64,000 nucleotides of DNA from Sphaerosporella brunnea (Eukaryota; Ascomycota; Pezizomycetes; Pezizales; Pyronemataceae). The first letter of the stretch is position 1. Each line of letters starts with the position of its first letter. The translations under genes were made by a program, and so were the position numbers. The notes beneath the pieces are model-generated. The model did no database searches, was not told the origin of the DNA, and saw only the letters and a list, made by a program, of their open reading frames with translations. The stretch lies in the NCBI GenBank assembly GCA_008704415.1, contig VXIS01000010.1, forward strand, positions 124,001 through 188,000. The letters are read 5' to 3'. Below, one piece after another: positions 43,545 to 53,710 of this stretch.

Positions 43545-44547
43545 GGCAATATAGTTCGGCCGAAAAGGTAAAGGGCAAGAAAGCCGCTGCTTCCGGAGAT
43601 GAGGTTGGCTACAAAAGGCGGACGGAGCTGGACGAAGCGTCAATCTGCTGGGAGTCTTCGCCTCAGGGGGAGAGTGAAGCACAGGTTCTTTCGCCGAAGA
43701 GCCAGGGGGCTGCCTTGGCCGCAGAGCAGGCCGATTTCACCGAAAAGGGATCCGGATGCAAAAGACAGCGAAAGGAGAGGCAAGATGTCTTCGAGGGACA
43801 ACAACAGAAGCGACCTTCTTACGTCGAAGGGGGGGATGGATGGGACTATCATTGCCGACAAGAATGTTCGCTTTACCGAAGAAAGGGAAGCGCAGAAAAG
43901 CTGCGTTCGTTGGCCAAAAGGATGCCTTCAAGACCAAGAAAGCTCGATGCGATAGGCAGAGAACAAAGAACAAAGCTAGTTTCGAAGCGAAAGAACAGGA
44001 GCTGGCTTCTTACGGTGAAGGGAGAGAGGATACTGGATGCGTGGAACCTCAGAAAACCAGACATGATCGGCAGCCATCTTCTCAGGCGATGTCAACGATG
44101 ACGATTGCAAATCAAAGGACTAGAAGGTTCAGTGGGATAAGCGCACGGAGTACCCCACTACGGATGCAGAAGAGAGCGGTTTCAGCGACGAAAGTGAAGC
44201 TTGATAGGGTGGTGAGATTGTGGGTATGGAAGACGCTGGCCAAGCCGGTAGCAATCAATGCTTAGGCGGGGTGGGTCCAGCAACTCATCAAGTACGTTAG
44301 GGCCGACAAATGGACCACACTGCAAATGAGGATCTAGTTGAAAATACGACAATCGGTTGGAGCTATCTACGAAGGACCCCAGCACTTGGATAGGGCATTG
44401 GGAAACTTGAATAGGATCTATTATGATGGATTTGCGAAGCCGTTAGGATCCATCAAGCACGCTGCGATCGTGAAAGCTTAGGGCCTAACGGCTCGAAGGG
44501 CATAGGAGGGATTCGGGGATCTGCAGTTCATGCTCGGATAGGGGCAG
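43545..44547 (+). pseudogene. copia 1 post-gag charged/heptad region
   Basis: Frameshifted remains of a Lys/Arg/Glu-rich protein whose best frame is 43756-44265. It is homologous to the longer ORF of copia 2 (49377-50318), sharing EARCLRGTTTEATFLRRRG and IGWSYLRR near the end (about 44350). Nothing resembles protease, integrase, RT or RNase H, so this is not a decayed pol. Confidence 0.6.
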
Positions 44548-44717
44548 TGTTGAGACATAGAGTATGAGTCTCTGGTGGATCCGAGTATGAACTAGTGACA
44601 TACTAGTGCTCGTTTCTGCCTCTTAAGGGAGCAGCAACTCGCACTTCGCTCTGTACCTTCAATATATCTCTTCTACCTACGTTCTTAGTGTCCACTGCGT
44701 GAAACCTATCGTCAACA
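44548..44717 (+). repeat. copia 1 right LTR
   Basis: 170 bp, TGTTGAGACA...ATCGTCAACA, preceded by the purine tract GGATAGGGGCAG and followed by target copy GACTC. Confidence 0.85.
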
Positions 44718-45015
44718 GACTCGCGTCTACTCCGAGCTCGACTCGGCTCCGCTTGTGCGCAACACTACCAGTACGGTCGACTGAATGATCGGTAAGCTCG
44801 GTGGATGTACTGTTGTAGATATCAGTTGTGTTTGGGCGCCGTGTACCGGCGGTGGATCCTTTGCCGCGAGGCAGTGAATCCTTTTTGTGTTGCGGTGGAT
44901 CCTTTTCGGGTGGCGGTGGACCCTGCAAATAATACAGGAAACACTATTCACCCACTGTGCCACAGTTATAAATCTTACTGCACTGTACCGTGACCATCAT
45001 CCTCGTCGTCATAAC

Positions 45016-45490
45016 CAGGGCTGTCAAAAGTCCGGCCAGTCCGACTTTGAGCGCGGCCTGAACCGGACTGATTGAAACGGGCTTTTGAAATCACGGCCCG
45101 TTTGGACCAGACTTTTTGGATCGAGACCCAGGCGCCTACGGGCACCCGCCAGGCCCAGAAGTACCCGGCGCCCGGCGGGCCCGCCAGGCATCTGTAGTTT
45201 GTTGCTTACACATACATCAAGGAAAGAACATGAACGTGAGATACAGATTCAACAACCTGAAGGACCTCCAGATACCCCTCCATCTCCGCTGCCCGCTGTT
45301 CCACGTCACTCAGCATACGCCCCGCATTCAGCACAATGGCCGACCCGGGCACCGGCAGGCACCTATCAGATATGCAGGTTTTTCTTATGCCGGCCCGAAC
45401 CTATCGGGCTTGCCACTTCACCGGCCCGACCTGGCCCACTCCGTGGGGCCCCATTTGACCTGGCGGCCGGCCGGACTATTGACAGCCCTG
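45016..45490 (+). mobile_element. hAT-type MITE family A, intact copy with perfect TSD
   Basis: 475 bp. Left end CAGGGCTGTCAAAAGTCCGG; right end inward CAGGGCTGTCAATAGTCCGG. Flanked by GTCATAAC on both sides (45008-45015, 45491-45498). No transposase coding. It defines the family also seen at 9.2, 17.0 and 58.7 kb. Confidence 0.9.
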
Positions 45491-45601
45491 GTCATAACCC
45501 TTCACAACCACGACCGCAGCATTACCGCCACCGAAGCTCAACCGTCACCGAAGCTCAACGTTCAGCATGATGTCTGCGCACCGTCAGAGTTCTCAGGCCT
45601 C

Positions 45602-46048
45602 CTCAACCTAACCTTCGCCGCTGTTTGAAAAGGGAAGCGCCGACAGTCAAACCACGGTTTCGTCAGGCCTTTTTTCAACCCCTTGCGATCTCTTCACTCC
45701 TCCCGTCGGTAACAACCCCTCGGAGCCTGATGGATCTGACGTCCCGGATATGTTTTTGGGCAAGAAAAAGGCGCGGAAAAGCCACATCTAGAATCCAGAT
45801 AATGGGTGCGGCGTGGATATCTGCGCCCAGTTGATATGGAGGTGCAACCGGTGTAAGTATACTCTATGGAGGAAGCAGACGGCATGGAGCAATTGGATTG
45901 AGCGCTGACCGGAGGTCTGACCAGGCCCTAATCCGCATACCGCCGCAAACTTTGCGATTCCGTCTACCAAGCACCCACTTGAGCATCTGCAACACATGCA
46001 CAACATTGGACCCAACAATCCGATAGAGACTGCCGACGCCCGATAGTG
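45602..46048 (+). pseudogene. decayed gene fragment, unknown
   Basis: A plus frame from about 45604 reads LFEKGSADSQTTVSSGLFST, then PSEPDGSDVPDMFLGKKKAR, a CNRC-containing segment (GVDICAQLIWRCNRCKYTLW), and HLQHMHNIGPNNPIETADAR to TAG at 46045. Stops at 45789 (TAG), 45904 (TGA) and 45916 (TGA) are each one C-to-T change from CAG or CGA. No family recognised; it may be an unassigned transposon protein. Confidence 0.4.
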
Positions 46049-47354
46049 TGAGTATCCTGCATCCTGGCTGCTCTGCTACGATGAAAATTCCGCTACGTTG
46101 ACCTGCACCGGGCTACACGTATACCCTGCAGGTCATCTTGCCTGCTGCGATGGTCCTACACCCCCACTGCAGCCTCAACGCTGACATAACTGGTGAAATA
46201 CTCAGAAGGAAGACTACACGGCAATTGATTAAATCTTGCTGCTCAGCGAGCATACCGTTCGAACATACATCCTCACGTTGTATGCCAACTTGAAAGACGA
46301 ACGAAAACCGGGGCAATTGGAGGATTGGAGACGGTAGTGGTACAGCGGTCATGGATACTAGTATACCAGTAAGGAAATCGACAAAACATTGCTATATTTT
46401 TGCCCGCTGGCACCGGGGGACAGACGACCACAGTCGACCAGGAAGATGGTCGACTGCGGTCAACGGCAGGCCGTGCGAGCCGTGATGCCAAAAAGACTGC
46501 CAGCGGTGGACCTGCCTCACGACTAGAGCCTCACGTGCGATCCAGTACAGGCTGGAGGCGTGACTGTATCAGACGGAGCGTGTGGAACACTGGACGGGGG
46601 CCAGCAAAGCGCGGTTGTCCTAAGACGATCCAATTGCTGTTAGATGCGCTGCTTCATACTGTGACACGAATTTCGATACCTACTCTTTCGTAAGCGTATT
46701 GCACGTCGTGGGAGGGACCGCGTGTCGAGCCCACCCGGAATCGACAGGCAGCCGTAGCCCGACAACGTCGGCTGGCTGATAGATATGCCGGTGAACGCGG
46801 CCCCTACCTCCGTCGGTTTTCTAGGTCCCATCAGCGTGCCAGGTTCCTCCTCATATGGATAGTTGTCGCGGAACAGACTGCCTGTCTTTGTCTTACGTCC
46901 CGACACCCCCCAATGAATCTGGAATAACTTACATGCAGGGCAGGCATGGGCATTTTTTCGACCGCGGTTGCTGCCTTCTACCCGTTTCATCGTCTTGTGC
47001 CACCGCCGTCAGGATACCAACCAGCGTCTGGACATGTGAATTCGGTTTGACCGGCAGTTACTTGTGAACGTTGTGCGTGCAGACATACGGTGTGCGCCAA
47101 GTGCCGGCCAGTTCGGCAGTGTCGAATAGCTATGCTCCGGCGCGGACTCTGAGTGAACACACTTCGCACACAAACCACCCTGCAGCCAAACCGTTGGAGC
47201 GGCTGGGAGATCAACGAAGACAGAACGGTCTTTGTCTGCTTATCTGGTGGTGACGATGCCATGTGTCCATCGCCTATGCTGGTTCGAACCGTGTTTGGCA
47301 TTGAATTTGACCGTCTACAACCGGGGAGGACATGGGATATTCCTTTGCGACGAC
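46049..47354. other. no gene recognised
   Basis: Only short frames; nothing repetitive seen. Confidence 0.35.
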
Positions 47355-47359
47355 AGAAC

Positions 47360-47515
47360 TGTTGAGACATAGAGTATGACTCTCTGGTGGATCCGAGAAC
47401 TAGTGCTCGTTTCTGCCTCTTAAGGGAGCAGCAACTCGCATTTAGCTCTGTACCTTTGCAATATATCTGTCCACCTACGTTGTTGGTGTCCACTGCGTGA
47501 AACCTATCGTCAACA
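47360..47515 (+). repeat. copia 2 left LTR
   Basis: 156 bp; lacks about 13 bp (TATGAATTAGTGAT-like) found in the right LTR. Confidence 0.85.
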
Positions 47516-48104
47516 GGTTATGAGCCCGGCGCCACGACTTCGATAAGAACAGACAATCCTGGGAAGAGACGCGACAACGAAGGTCGAGCGACGCGCCTTT
47601 CGATACGCGACGACGAAGGTCGACACAAGCGACGCTACAGAAGCGCGGACCCAGATCTGTGGGTATTGACGGCTGGAATCCTTTGCGGACGGCGCATAGC
47701 GCGAAGGATTAGCTCAACAAAACCCTGAAGTTGTGGGGGTGAAGACAACTGGAGCTTGACGGGTCGTCTGTGGAGCGATCTTAGCTCACCGAAGGAGCTT
47801 GGAAGGATCCCTTGCGGACCGAAAAGAAACGATCTTAGCTCACCGACAGCCTGAGTTGTGGGCTTAAGACAGCTTGGACAGCCGTTTGCGGATATAAACG
47901 ACCGAAGCTTGCCGAAAGCCTGAAGTTGTGGGCTTAAGACGACTGAAGCTTGCGGAGCTGTTTGAGAGACGAAACGACTATAGCTTAACCCGATCGCCTG
48001 ATTTGTGGGCGGAAAACAACTGGAGTTTGAAAAAGCCGTCGACAAGGGGAAGAAAGACTTGAACACTCTACAAAACGAAGAAACACGAGCTCACCGCAAG
48101 ACAA
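47516..48104 (+). promoter_or_regulatory. copia 2 leader: primer site and hairpins
   Basis: GGTTATGAGCCCGGCGCCAC at 47516 is the initiator tRNA-Met anticodon-arm complement. Hairpins AGTTGT...ACAACT at about 47729-47750, AGTTGT...ACAGCT at about 47857-47877 and AGTTGT...ACGACT at about 47924-47944 keep pairing through G-U wobbles. The stretch at 47979-47986 (ACTATAGC) is the uninterrupted version of the piggyBac insertion site in copia 1. Confidence 0.65.
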
Positions 48105-49078
48105 GATCGCGGCGCAGACAGAAGTGCCTGCCCTCCAAGGCGACAACTACCCTGTATGGGCAAAGGCTATGAAGCGTCACCTGAAAGGAGCAGGATGATA
48201 CGATCTGATAAATGGCAAACGAAAGAAACCGAGACCGCCGATGATACCGCATGGATCGACGATTACCTCAACAGCCCCGGACGATGACGAGCCAAAATGC
48301 AACGATCCGGCGTATCTCAACTACTGGTATCGTTATACCGTCGACCTCACCCGATTTGGAGGAGATTCACAGCGGGCGCAAGCTCTGATCCTTTCGACTT
48401 TGCGTAGCTCTATATTGATGACATACGAAGACGACGAGGCCTTGGAAGACGCTAACGCCCTTTGGGATACCTTGGGCAACGCGTATAAAGACCAGGCCGC
48501 GAAACGCGATCCGATGGCGGGAATGACGGCGCTCTTCGAAACAAAGAGAACGAATTTCAACAGTCAGGCCGAATACCAGAGCAGCCTGCTGGTTGATGTC
48601 GCTATATGCAATGCAGCGGAGTCAGCGATGGACGACAAGCTGTTGGCGACGATTGAATGGACTACCAGAGGATCCGCTTTGGGGCACCTTTCGATCCGAA
48701 ATGATGGATATGATCGAGAAAGGCGACTGCGGACTTGCAAAAATCTTGCAACGCATGGAGATATGCGGTAGGTATATGCCCGCATCCAAAGCGACAGCTG
48801 CGACGGATGCAGCTATGTATACGAAAGGAGATAAGAGTAAGGCTCCGCAAGGCGAACGGACAAAAGCAAGTTGTCCAACCTGCTGGAATTGCGGAAAAAC
48901 AGGCCATATCAGACGCTTCTGCGACAAGAAACACGAAACTGAGCCGAGGCGGAATAAACGGACGTCCGAAGCCAAAGCGGTGGGAGACATCAATAACCTG
49001 CGGATGTCATCCGAATATAAACCGCTGCCGGACACGATGAAAGTGACCGGGGTGACGAAACACCAAAACCTGCCGTGA
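48105..49078 (+). pseudogene. gag: copia 2 gag
   Basis: Aligns with copia 1 Gag from its first codon, but that codon is ATC (48105-48107) instead of ATG. TGA at 48196 follows (GAG-stop-YDLING). Then a good frame runs from 48241 (DDDEPKCNDPAYLNYWYRYT ... DPMAGMTALFETKRTNFNSQ) to a frameshift near 48665. It continues as LPEDPLWGTFRSEMMDMIEK with zinc knuckle CWNCGKTGHIRRFC, ending TGA at 49076. Non-functional as it stands. Confidence 0.75.
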
Positions 49079-49293
49079 TGGGGGTGTCATCCACACACTA
49101 CTGGTCCCCGCATCCCGGCGCCGGTTGTCCTGGAGCGCGATGACGTCTTGACATACAAGCTGATGACGATGGTTCACAACGCCTACGACGATCTCTGCGA
49201 ACTTAGTGAAGGAAAGTGCTGGCCTGCTGACGTCCGATATGCGAAACTTGAGTAATTTGTCGTAGCTCCGGTGTAGCTGCTCTAACCACAGCA

Positions 49294-50318
49294 ATGGCCA
49301 GGCAACGAGCTGAATTCGCCGCGCAGAAAGCTGCTGTTGCTAAACAGAGAGCCGATTTCGCCGAAAAGGGATCCAGATGCAAAAGACAGCAAAAAGAGAG
49401 GCAAGATGTCTTCAAGGGACAACAACAGAAGCGCCCTTCTTACGTCGAAGGGGGAAGTGGACGGGACTATCTTCGCCGACAAGAATGCTCGCGTTACCGA
49501 GGAAAGGGAAGCGCAGAAAAGCTGCTTTTGCCGCCAAACGAGACGCTTCCGCTGAAGGAAACGGACAGGTGAAGGCTTCTTCCGCCAAAGGGGAAGAGAT
49601 GAATCGATCCGGTTACGCCGACAACGCAGCTGGTTTCCCTGATGAGCAAGATGCTTTCGGTGGAAAGGATGGTGGATTGATGGATGCGAGCGATGATTTC
49701 GAAGCTCCTCGCAAAGATGCCGTCGACGGAGACAGAATGGAATCCGATGCAGTAAACAACAGCATCATTGCTCAGCCTCAGCACTTAAGAACTGATCGGC
49801 AGCTGTGTGTTCCAGGCGATTCCAATAACGACGACTGCGAATCAAACTGCGATGGGATATCGGAGGGCAACCGCCCAGAGTACACCGCTACGGAGACTGA
49901 CAAACTGACCGCGGGATCCGGCGACAAGAATAAGCAGCAGCACGATGATGCGGATGAAGAAAATGGACGTTACAGTGAGTCTTTCGGTTCTACGGTAGCG
50001 AAGCGCAACGCAATGACCATACCCGCTGGTGCTCTCCAAGTGGACATGCGAAACGATGAGAGTGAAGATCCTGACAATGCGATCGGCATGGCAGACAGTG
50101 GTGAAATGAGACACCGTCTATGCTCGGAATGGGGAAGTCATGGTACCTGCGGATATGACACCGAATCAAATGCCGATCACGTGCGTTTGGGCAGTCAGAT
50201 GGATCGCACTGCTACTGAGGCTCTAGTTGGAGATACGGCAATCGGTTGGAGCTATCTACGAAGGATTCCGGCAACCCGACAGGGCATTGAGCGGCTTGAG
50301 TATGAGGATCTACTGTGA
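49294..50318 (+). pseudogene. copia 2 post-gag heptad and acidic ORF
   Basis: Starts with heptads ARQRAEFAAQKAAVAKQRADF (49297-49360) in one frame, shifts, then an uninterrupted 313-codon frame at 49377-50318 encodes a Lys/Arg-rich N-terminal part and a long Asp/Glu/Asn-rich part ending in IGWSYLRRIPATRQGIERLE. It is homologous to the region after gag in copia 1, so this second module is a family feature. No enzyme motif is seen. Confidence 0.6.
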
Positions 50319-50395
50319 TGGATCGACGACGCCGTGGGAAAGCGGAAAGATTCGAAGGAATCGGACAAATGCGATTCAAGCTCGGATAGGGGGAG

Positions 50396-50564
50396 TGTTG
50401 AGACATAGAGTATGACTCTCCGGTGGATCCGAGTATGAATTAGTGATACTAGTGCTCGTTTCTGCCTCTTAAGGGAGCAGCAACGCGCACTTAGCTCTGT
50501 ACCTTTGCAATATAGCTCTTCGCCTATGTTCTTGGTGTCCACTGCGTGAAACCTATCGTCAACA
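50396..50564 (+). repeat. copia 2 right LTR
   Basis: 169 bp, TGTTGAGACA...ATCGTCAACA, flanked by AGAAC. Confidence 0.88.
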
Positions 50565-50569
50565 AGAAC

Positions 50570-51092
50570 CGTCTTGTCACATTTTGCAACTACTCGTATG
50601 ACCACAAACAACACGTGACGCTCTCCAATCACTTTGCACTGACGAGCGGGACAGCCTCATCGGCCGTTCGTGGTAACTTCGGCCATGGTACTAGAACCTA
50701 AAACGCACCGAGCGCATCCCATTCAGACCACCACAACGAAAGTTATCACGATCCAGATACAAAGCGCGCTTGTATATCGCACGAGAGCATGGTGAAGAGC
50801 ATGCTTTTAAATTACGATAAATTTTGAAAGCCGACCATTGAAAATACCTTTATCGCCGCGAATTTGACCAGGCGGACCAGTCGGCGAATTTTATTCCCAC
50901 GGCTTGCCAGCGGATGATGAAACTCAAGGGACAAACCTTGTGGGTTGTGGTTATGTGGCAGGTGTACGATTGAGCGGCTGCGGGGCTACATTGAGGTTCA
51001 TCAACATGGGGGACTGCGCGATCGTGTAGGTATAAGGCGTGGATCGGTCATCCCCATACCATGGACCCGCCACACGACCCTTCAGCAATGTC
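50570..51092. other. no gene recognised
   Basis: Nothing identified; it may contain the degraded left end of the pogo element. Confidence 0.3.
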
Positions 51093-51960
51093 ATGGGCAA
51101 CAATACAGAGCGTAAGACCGATGCAAAGGAGCTCCGCATGCGGCTAGTCATTGAGGCCACCAAAATCCTCACAATTCGTCGTGCAGCGGGCAAGCATGAT
51201 ATCCCCCCATCCACGCCCCAAGACCGCCTGAAGCGAACCAAGAGTCCATCTGAGATTCAAGCCAAGTAAAAATCCATTTTACTGGAGGAAGAAGCAGAAA
51301 CCATGACGTTGACCCCACCTCGAGCTATTCATGTTTATCAAAGTGGTCACCCGCCGCACCAATCCTGCGTAATATGGCCTGCTCATTATCGGCGGCCACT
51401 CTCCCCACATAACCCGGAAAATCTTAGACTATGCTCGAGCACATAAGATTGAAATCCTTTGCGTGTCCGCCGCACTCTACGCATATTCTGGAACCGTTAC
51501 ACGTCGGAATCTTCTTTTCTGTCAGAGGGCCCGCAGAAAAGCATTGACCAAGAAAACAATTCTCTCAGCCTTTGCAAAAGCTGGCATCCATCCGGTTCGT
51601 TGCCGTAAAGTCCACAATCTGGTAGAGTGCAGCACCCTGGAGCAACAGAAATGTATCGGCCTGCAAAGCTATAATCCCTAGGTTCTAGGGGAAAGATGGT
51701 TCTAGCTACGAAGGATCTTGAGGCGCTTCGGGAGTGGACTTTGCATTTCATTTCCTTACTCGAAGGGGCCCTGACGGGACCAAGACGCAGCGGGCACTAA
51801 ATGCACAGCTGCCCCCCCCCCCCCCCAAACCACCACCACAACAACTAAGCGTAAAGCGACGATGTCAATGGATAAAGAGACCAGGAAACGTCTTCGCCCT
51901 GAACACACAAGCGAGGATGAGCCTGAGTCCAGCTACAGTGGGTCCGGGACCACCCGTTGA
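51093..51960 (+). pseudogene. Fot1/pogo-type (Tc1-mariner) transposase remnant
   Basis: The N-terminal helix-turn-helix segment is recognisable at 51150-51266 (IEATKILTIRRAAGKHDIPP, then STPQDRLK). TAA at 51267 is followed by KSILLEEEAE. A deletion of most of the catalytic core follows. The frame at 51373 reads YGLLIIGGHSPHITRKILDY, the pogo/Fot1 (I)DGHxSH segment with Gly in place of Asp, then AHKIEILCV and AFAKAGIHPVRC (to 51681). A charged C-terminal tail (KRKATMSMDKETRKRLRPEH) ends at TGA 51958. Terminal repeats were not resolved. Confidence 0.7.
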
Positions 51961-52199
51961 TGTGGAATGCCATTTCGGGTTGGCGTTGGAGAGTGTGACG
52001 TAGTGTCGTGATCCTCAGGATAACATACAGTATTAAAATGCAATAAGTTACGGCAAACGTGACGCAGGGTCTGCATGATATCCGGATTCGGGATGTGAGG
52101 GCCCTCTGCATCTTACACTGCGGCATTATACGTTTCTGATCACACACGTGAGAAGCACGATCGCTCCATCGCATGCAAACCAAGGACGCCACTAAGGAA

Positions 52200-52510
52200 G
52201 GCGGTGGTTGAGGTGCTGGCCCTCCACTTCGGTGGTTGCGCGGCTGGGGGATGACAGGTGCACGGAGGCGGTGCCGGACTTCGTCTGCACGACCAAAGTG
52301 GCATGCTGGCCCAGCTAGGGCATGATATATGGCACATAACGAATTTCCTAGGTACGCTTTATACTTGGGCCATTTCCTTTGTTCTTTTCCTTAGGAGGGC
52401 CGCAGGCCCCGGTAGCGGGATTTCTGTGTCCCGGGGAGTCTCTCCTTTTCTCCCTGTATGTCATGGCCGCAAGCGGCCAAATACATGATGATTAAAACAA
52501 ACAAAAAAAA
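52200..52510 (+). mobile_element. 5'-truncated LINE copy (3' end only)
   Basis: Encodes GDDRCTEAVPDFVCTTKVAC, homologous to the last residues of LINE ORF2 (DARCTEALLGFLSSTHVGKW). A 3' UTR follows, ending TCATGGCCGCAAGCGGCCAA and ATGATTAAAACAAACAAAAA. It is diverged from the LINE at 28.5-42.0 kb, so it is another copy or subfamily. No clear target duplication. Confidence 0.75.
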
Positions 52511-53467
52511 ACATGTACTCTAGTAGTACCAGTACTATATGAATAACTGCCCCTTGCCCGGCGCCCCACAGTTTTAAGACCGCCAATGTGCGGTTTGTAC
52601 AAAGTGTATGATCATTGTCCACACGGGCGGGCAAGAAGGGCAAGATAACCTTCACTTCATTTGTGAGAATGTGTACATATCACGGAATGCCTGGCGATAC
52701 ACAACGCTCACACCGCTGTGTTGCTGTGTGATGCAGCGATAGTTGTCGTTAAGCTTTGTGGTGATGAACCTGGAGAGTCACCCACGCTGAAGTAGCCGGC
52801 GATGTGACAGAACCCTTTGCTTCCCGTGTTGTTCTCAAGCTGTTCCCGCGCGGGACGTCCGAGACGCAAAATGCAATACTAACCGCGCGGGTGGGTAAGA
52901 TGTCAGCTCTGCCGGAAGGCTGCCGTATTCTGGATACTGAGTAGGCTGGTGTGTGGACAATCCCGCTCTTCAGTCCAGCATAGCAGCGTGTATTCGTACA
53001 AGCTCTCTCCCCGGAGTGAAGAACACATCTATAGTGGAACTCACATGTTTGCGCCGGGAAATAAAAGCCGTCAATCCCCGTCCCCGCCTCTCCGGCGCCG
53101 CGGGGATCTGGTCTGTTCGTTATCGAGTACAGGTACAACGCACGGCGCCAGGGTATTAGGGTCCGGATGCCTGGGTGCTGAGAGACCGCACGCGAGCGGA
53201 CGCGGTAAACGCCCGGATGGCGCCTCACACGCCTCTTCGAACAGTCTTATATCCAACCTTTTGGCGCTATTGTAACCCTGGCAGCCTACGTTCCCATCGA
53301 AGCAACGATGATCTGCAGCGTGTCAGTTGACAAGCCGAAGCGCCTCGTTGCGCAGCCCAACCGAGCTCGCCGGCTGACTTCATCCTAATCACTCAACGGC
53401 CCCGCCGGCGACGTGGCAACACGCCCCGCGGCACCACACAGTGCGGAAACACCGAAACAGCTCTGCA
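52511..53467. other. no gene recognised
   Basis: Frames up to 159 codons on the minus strand (52749-53228) are low-confidence. Confidence 0.3.
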
Positions 53468-53710
53468 TCACGCGCAACAATCGACAAACCGCGGCATGTC
53501 TGCAAGCATTCGCTTTTTATGCGCCGCGATGACTCCGTGACTCCCAGCGAGGATATCGGCGACATCCGCGGCGATGTGAGTGTGGTACGTGATACCCAAC
53601 CCTCCATGAACGGCGTCGACGCGATCGGCGAACGCAAGCAACACTCGCAACAGTCGGCGATGAAGATGCATGTTGCCAATGTCAACATGGGAAGTCGTAG
53701 AATCGTGCAT
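53468..53710 (-). CDS. small hypothetical ORF, helical
   Basis: 80 codons from ATG 53710-53708. The product is His/Ala/Leu-rich with a regular amphipathic pattern (HLHRRLLRVLLAFADRVDAV, then HIAADVADILAGSHGVIAAH). It may be a fragment of a larger decayed gene. No family recognised. Confidence 0.25.
   Translation of the reverse strand: MHDSTTSHVDIGNMHLHRRLLRVLLAFADRVDAVHGGLGITYHTHIAADVADILAGSHGVIAAHKKRMLADMPRFVDCCA

Larger units (their letters stand above)
26773..44717 (+). mobile_element. gag-only Ty1/copia element 1, with nested insertions
   Basis: LTRs at 26773-26913 and 44548-44717 (TGTTGAGACA...CGTCAATA/CAACA), flanked by a perfect 5-bp duplication GACTC (26768-26772, 44718-44722). Order: LTR, tRNA primer site, hairpin-rich leader, [piggyBac/LINE/gypsy insertion 27551-42134], end of leader, gag, heptad-repeat region, purine-rich tract GGATAGGGGCAG, LTR. 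Without the insertion it is about 3.4 kb. No protease, integrase or RT motif is present, so mobility would have to be supplied in trans. Confidence 0.85.
25735..44767 (+). mobile_element. hAT element 4, outermost layer of the nest
   Basis: The left end near 25735 (TGACTACGGTCACGAGCGGA) and right end near 44767 (inward TAGTGTTGCGCACAAGCGGA) are related to each other and to the TAGTGATGGACACGAG ends of elements 1-3. Both are followed inward by CTCGAGC-type repeats. Inside are transposase fragments (26.0-26.6 kb) and the copia 1 provirus. The flanking octamers do not match, so a target duplication is not supported; the ends have diverged. Confidence 0.55.
47360..50564 (+). mobile_element. gag-only Ty1/copia element 2, complete at 3.2 kb
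   Basis: LTRs 47360-47515 and 50396-50564; perfect 5-bp duplication AGAAC (47355-47359, 50565-50569). Same order as copia 1: tRNA-Met primer site (47516), hairpin leader, gag, charged ORF, purine tract GGATAGGGGGAG, LTR. With no insertion inside, it shows that the element is naturally about 3.2 kb and lacks pol, rather than having lost it to nesting. Confidence 0.88.

Noticed and set aside
42254..44547. Decayed pol in copia 1
   Set aside because: No protease DSG/DTG, integrase HHCC/DDE or RT YxDD motif is visible in any frame, and the uninterrupted copia 2 is equally short.
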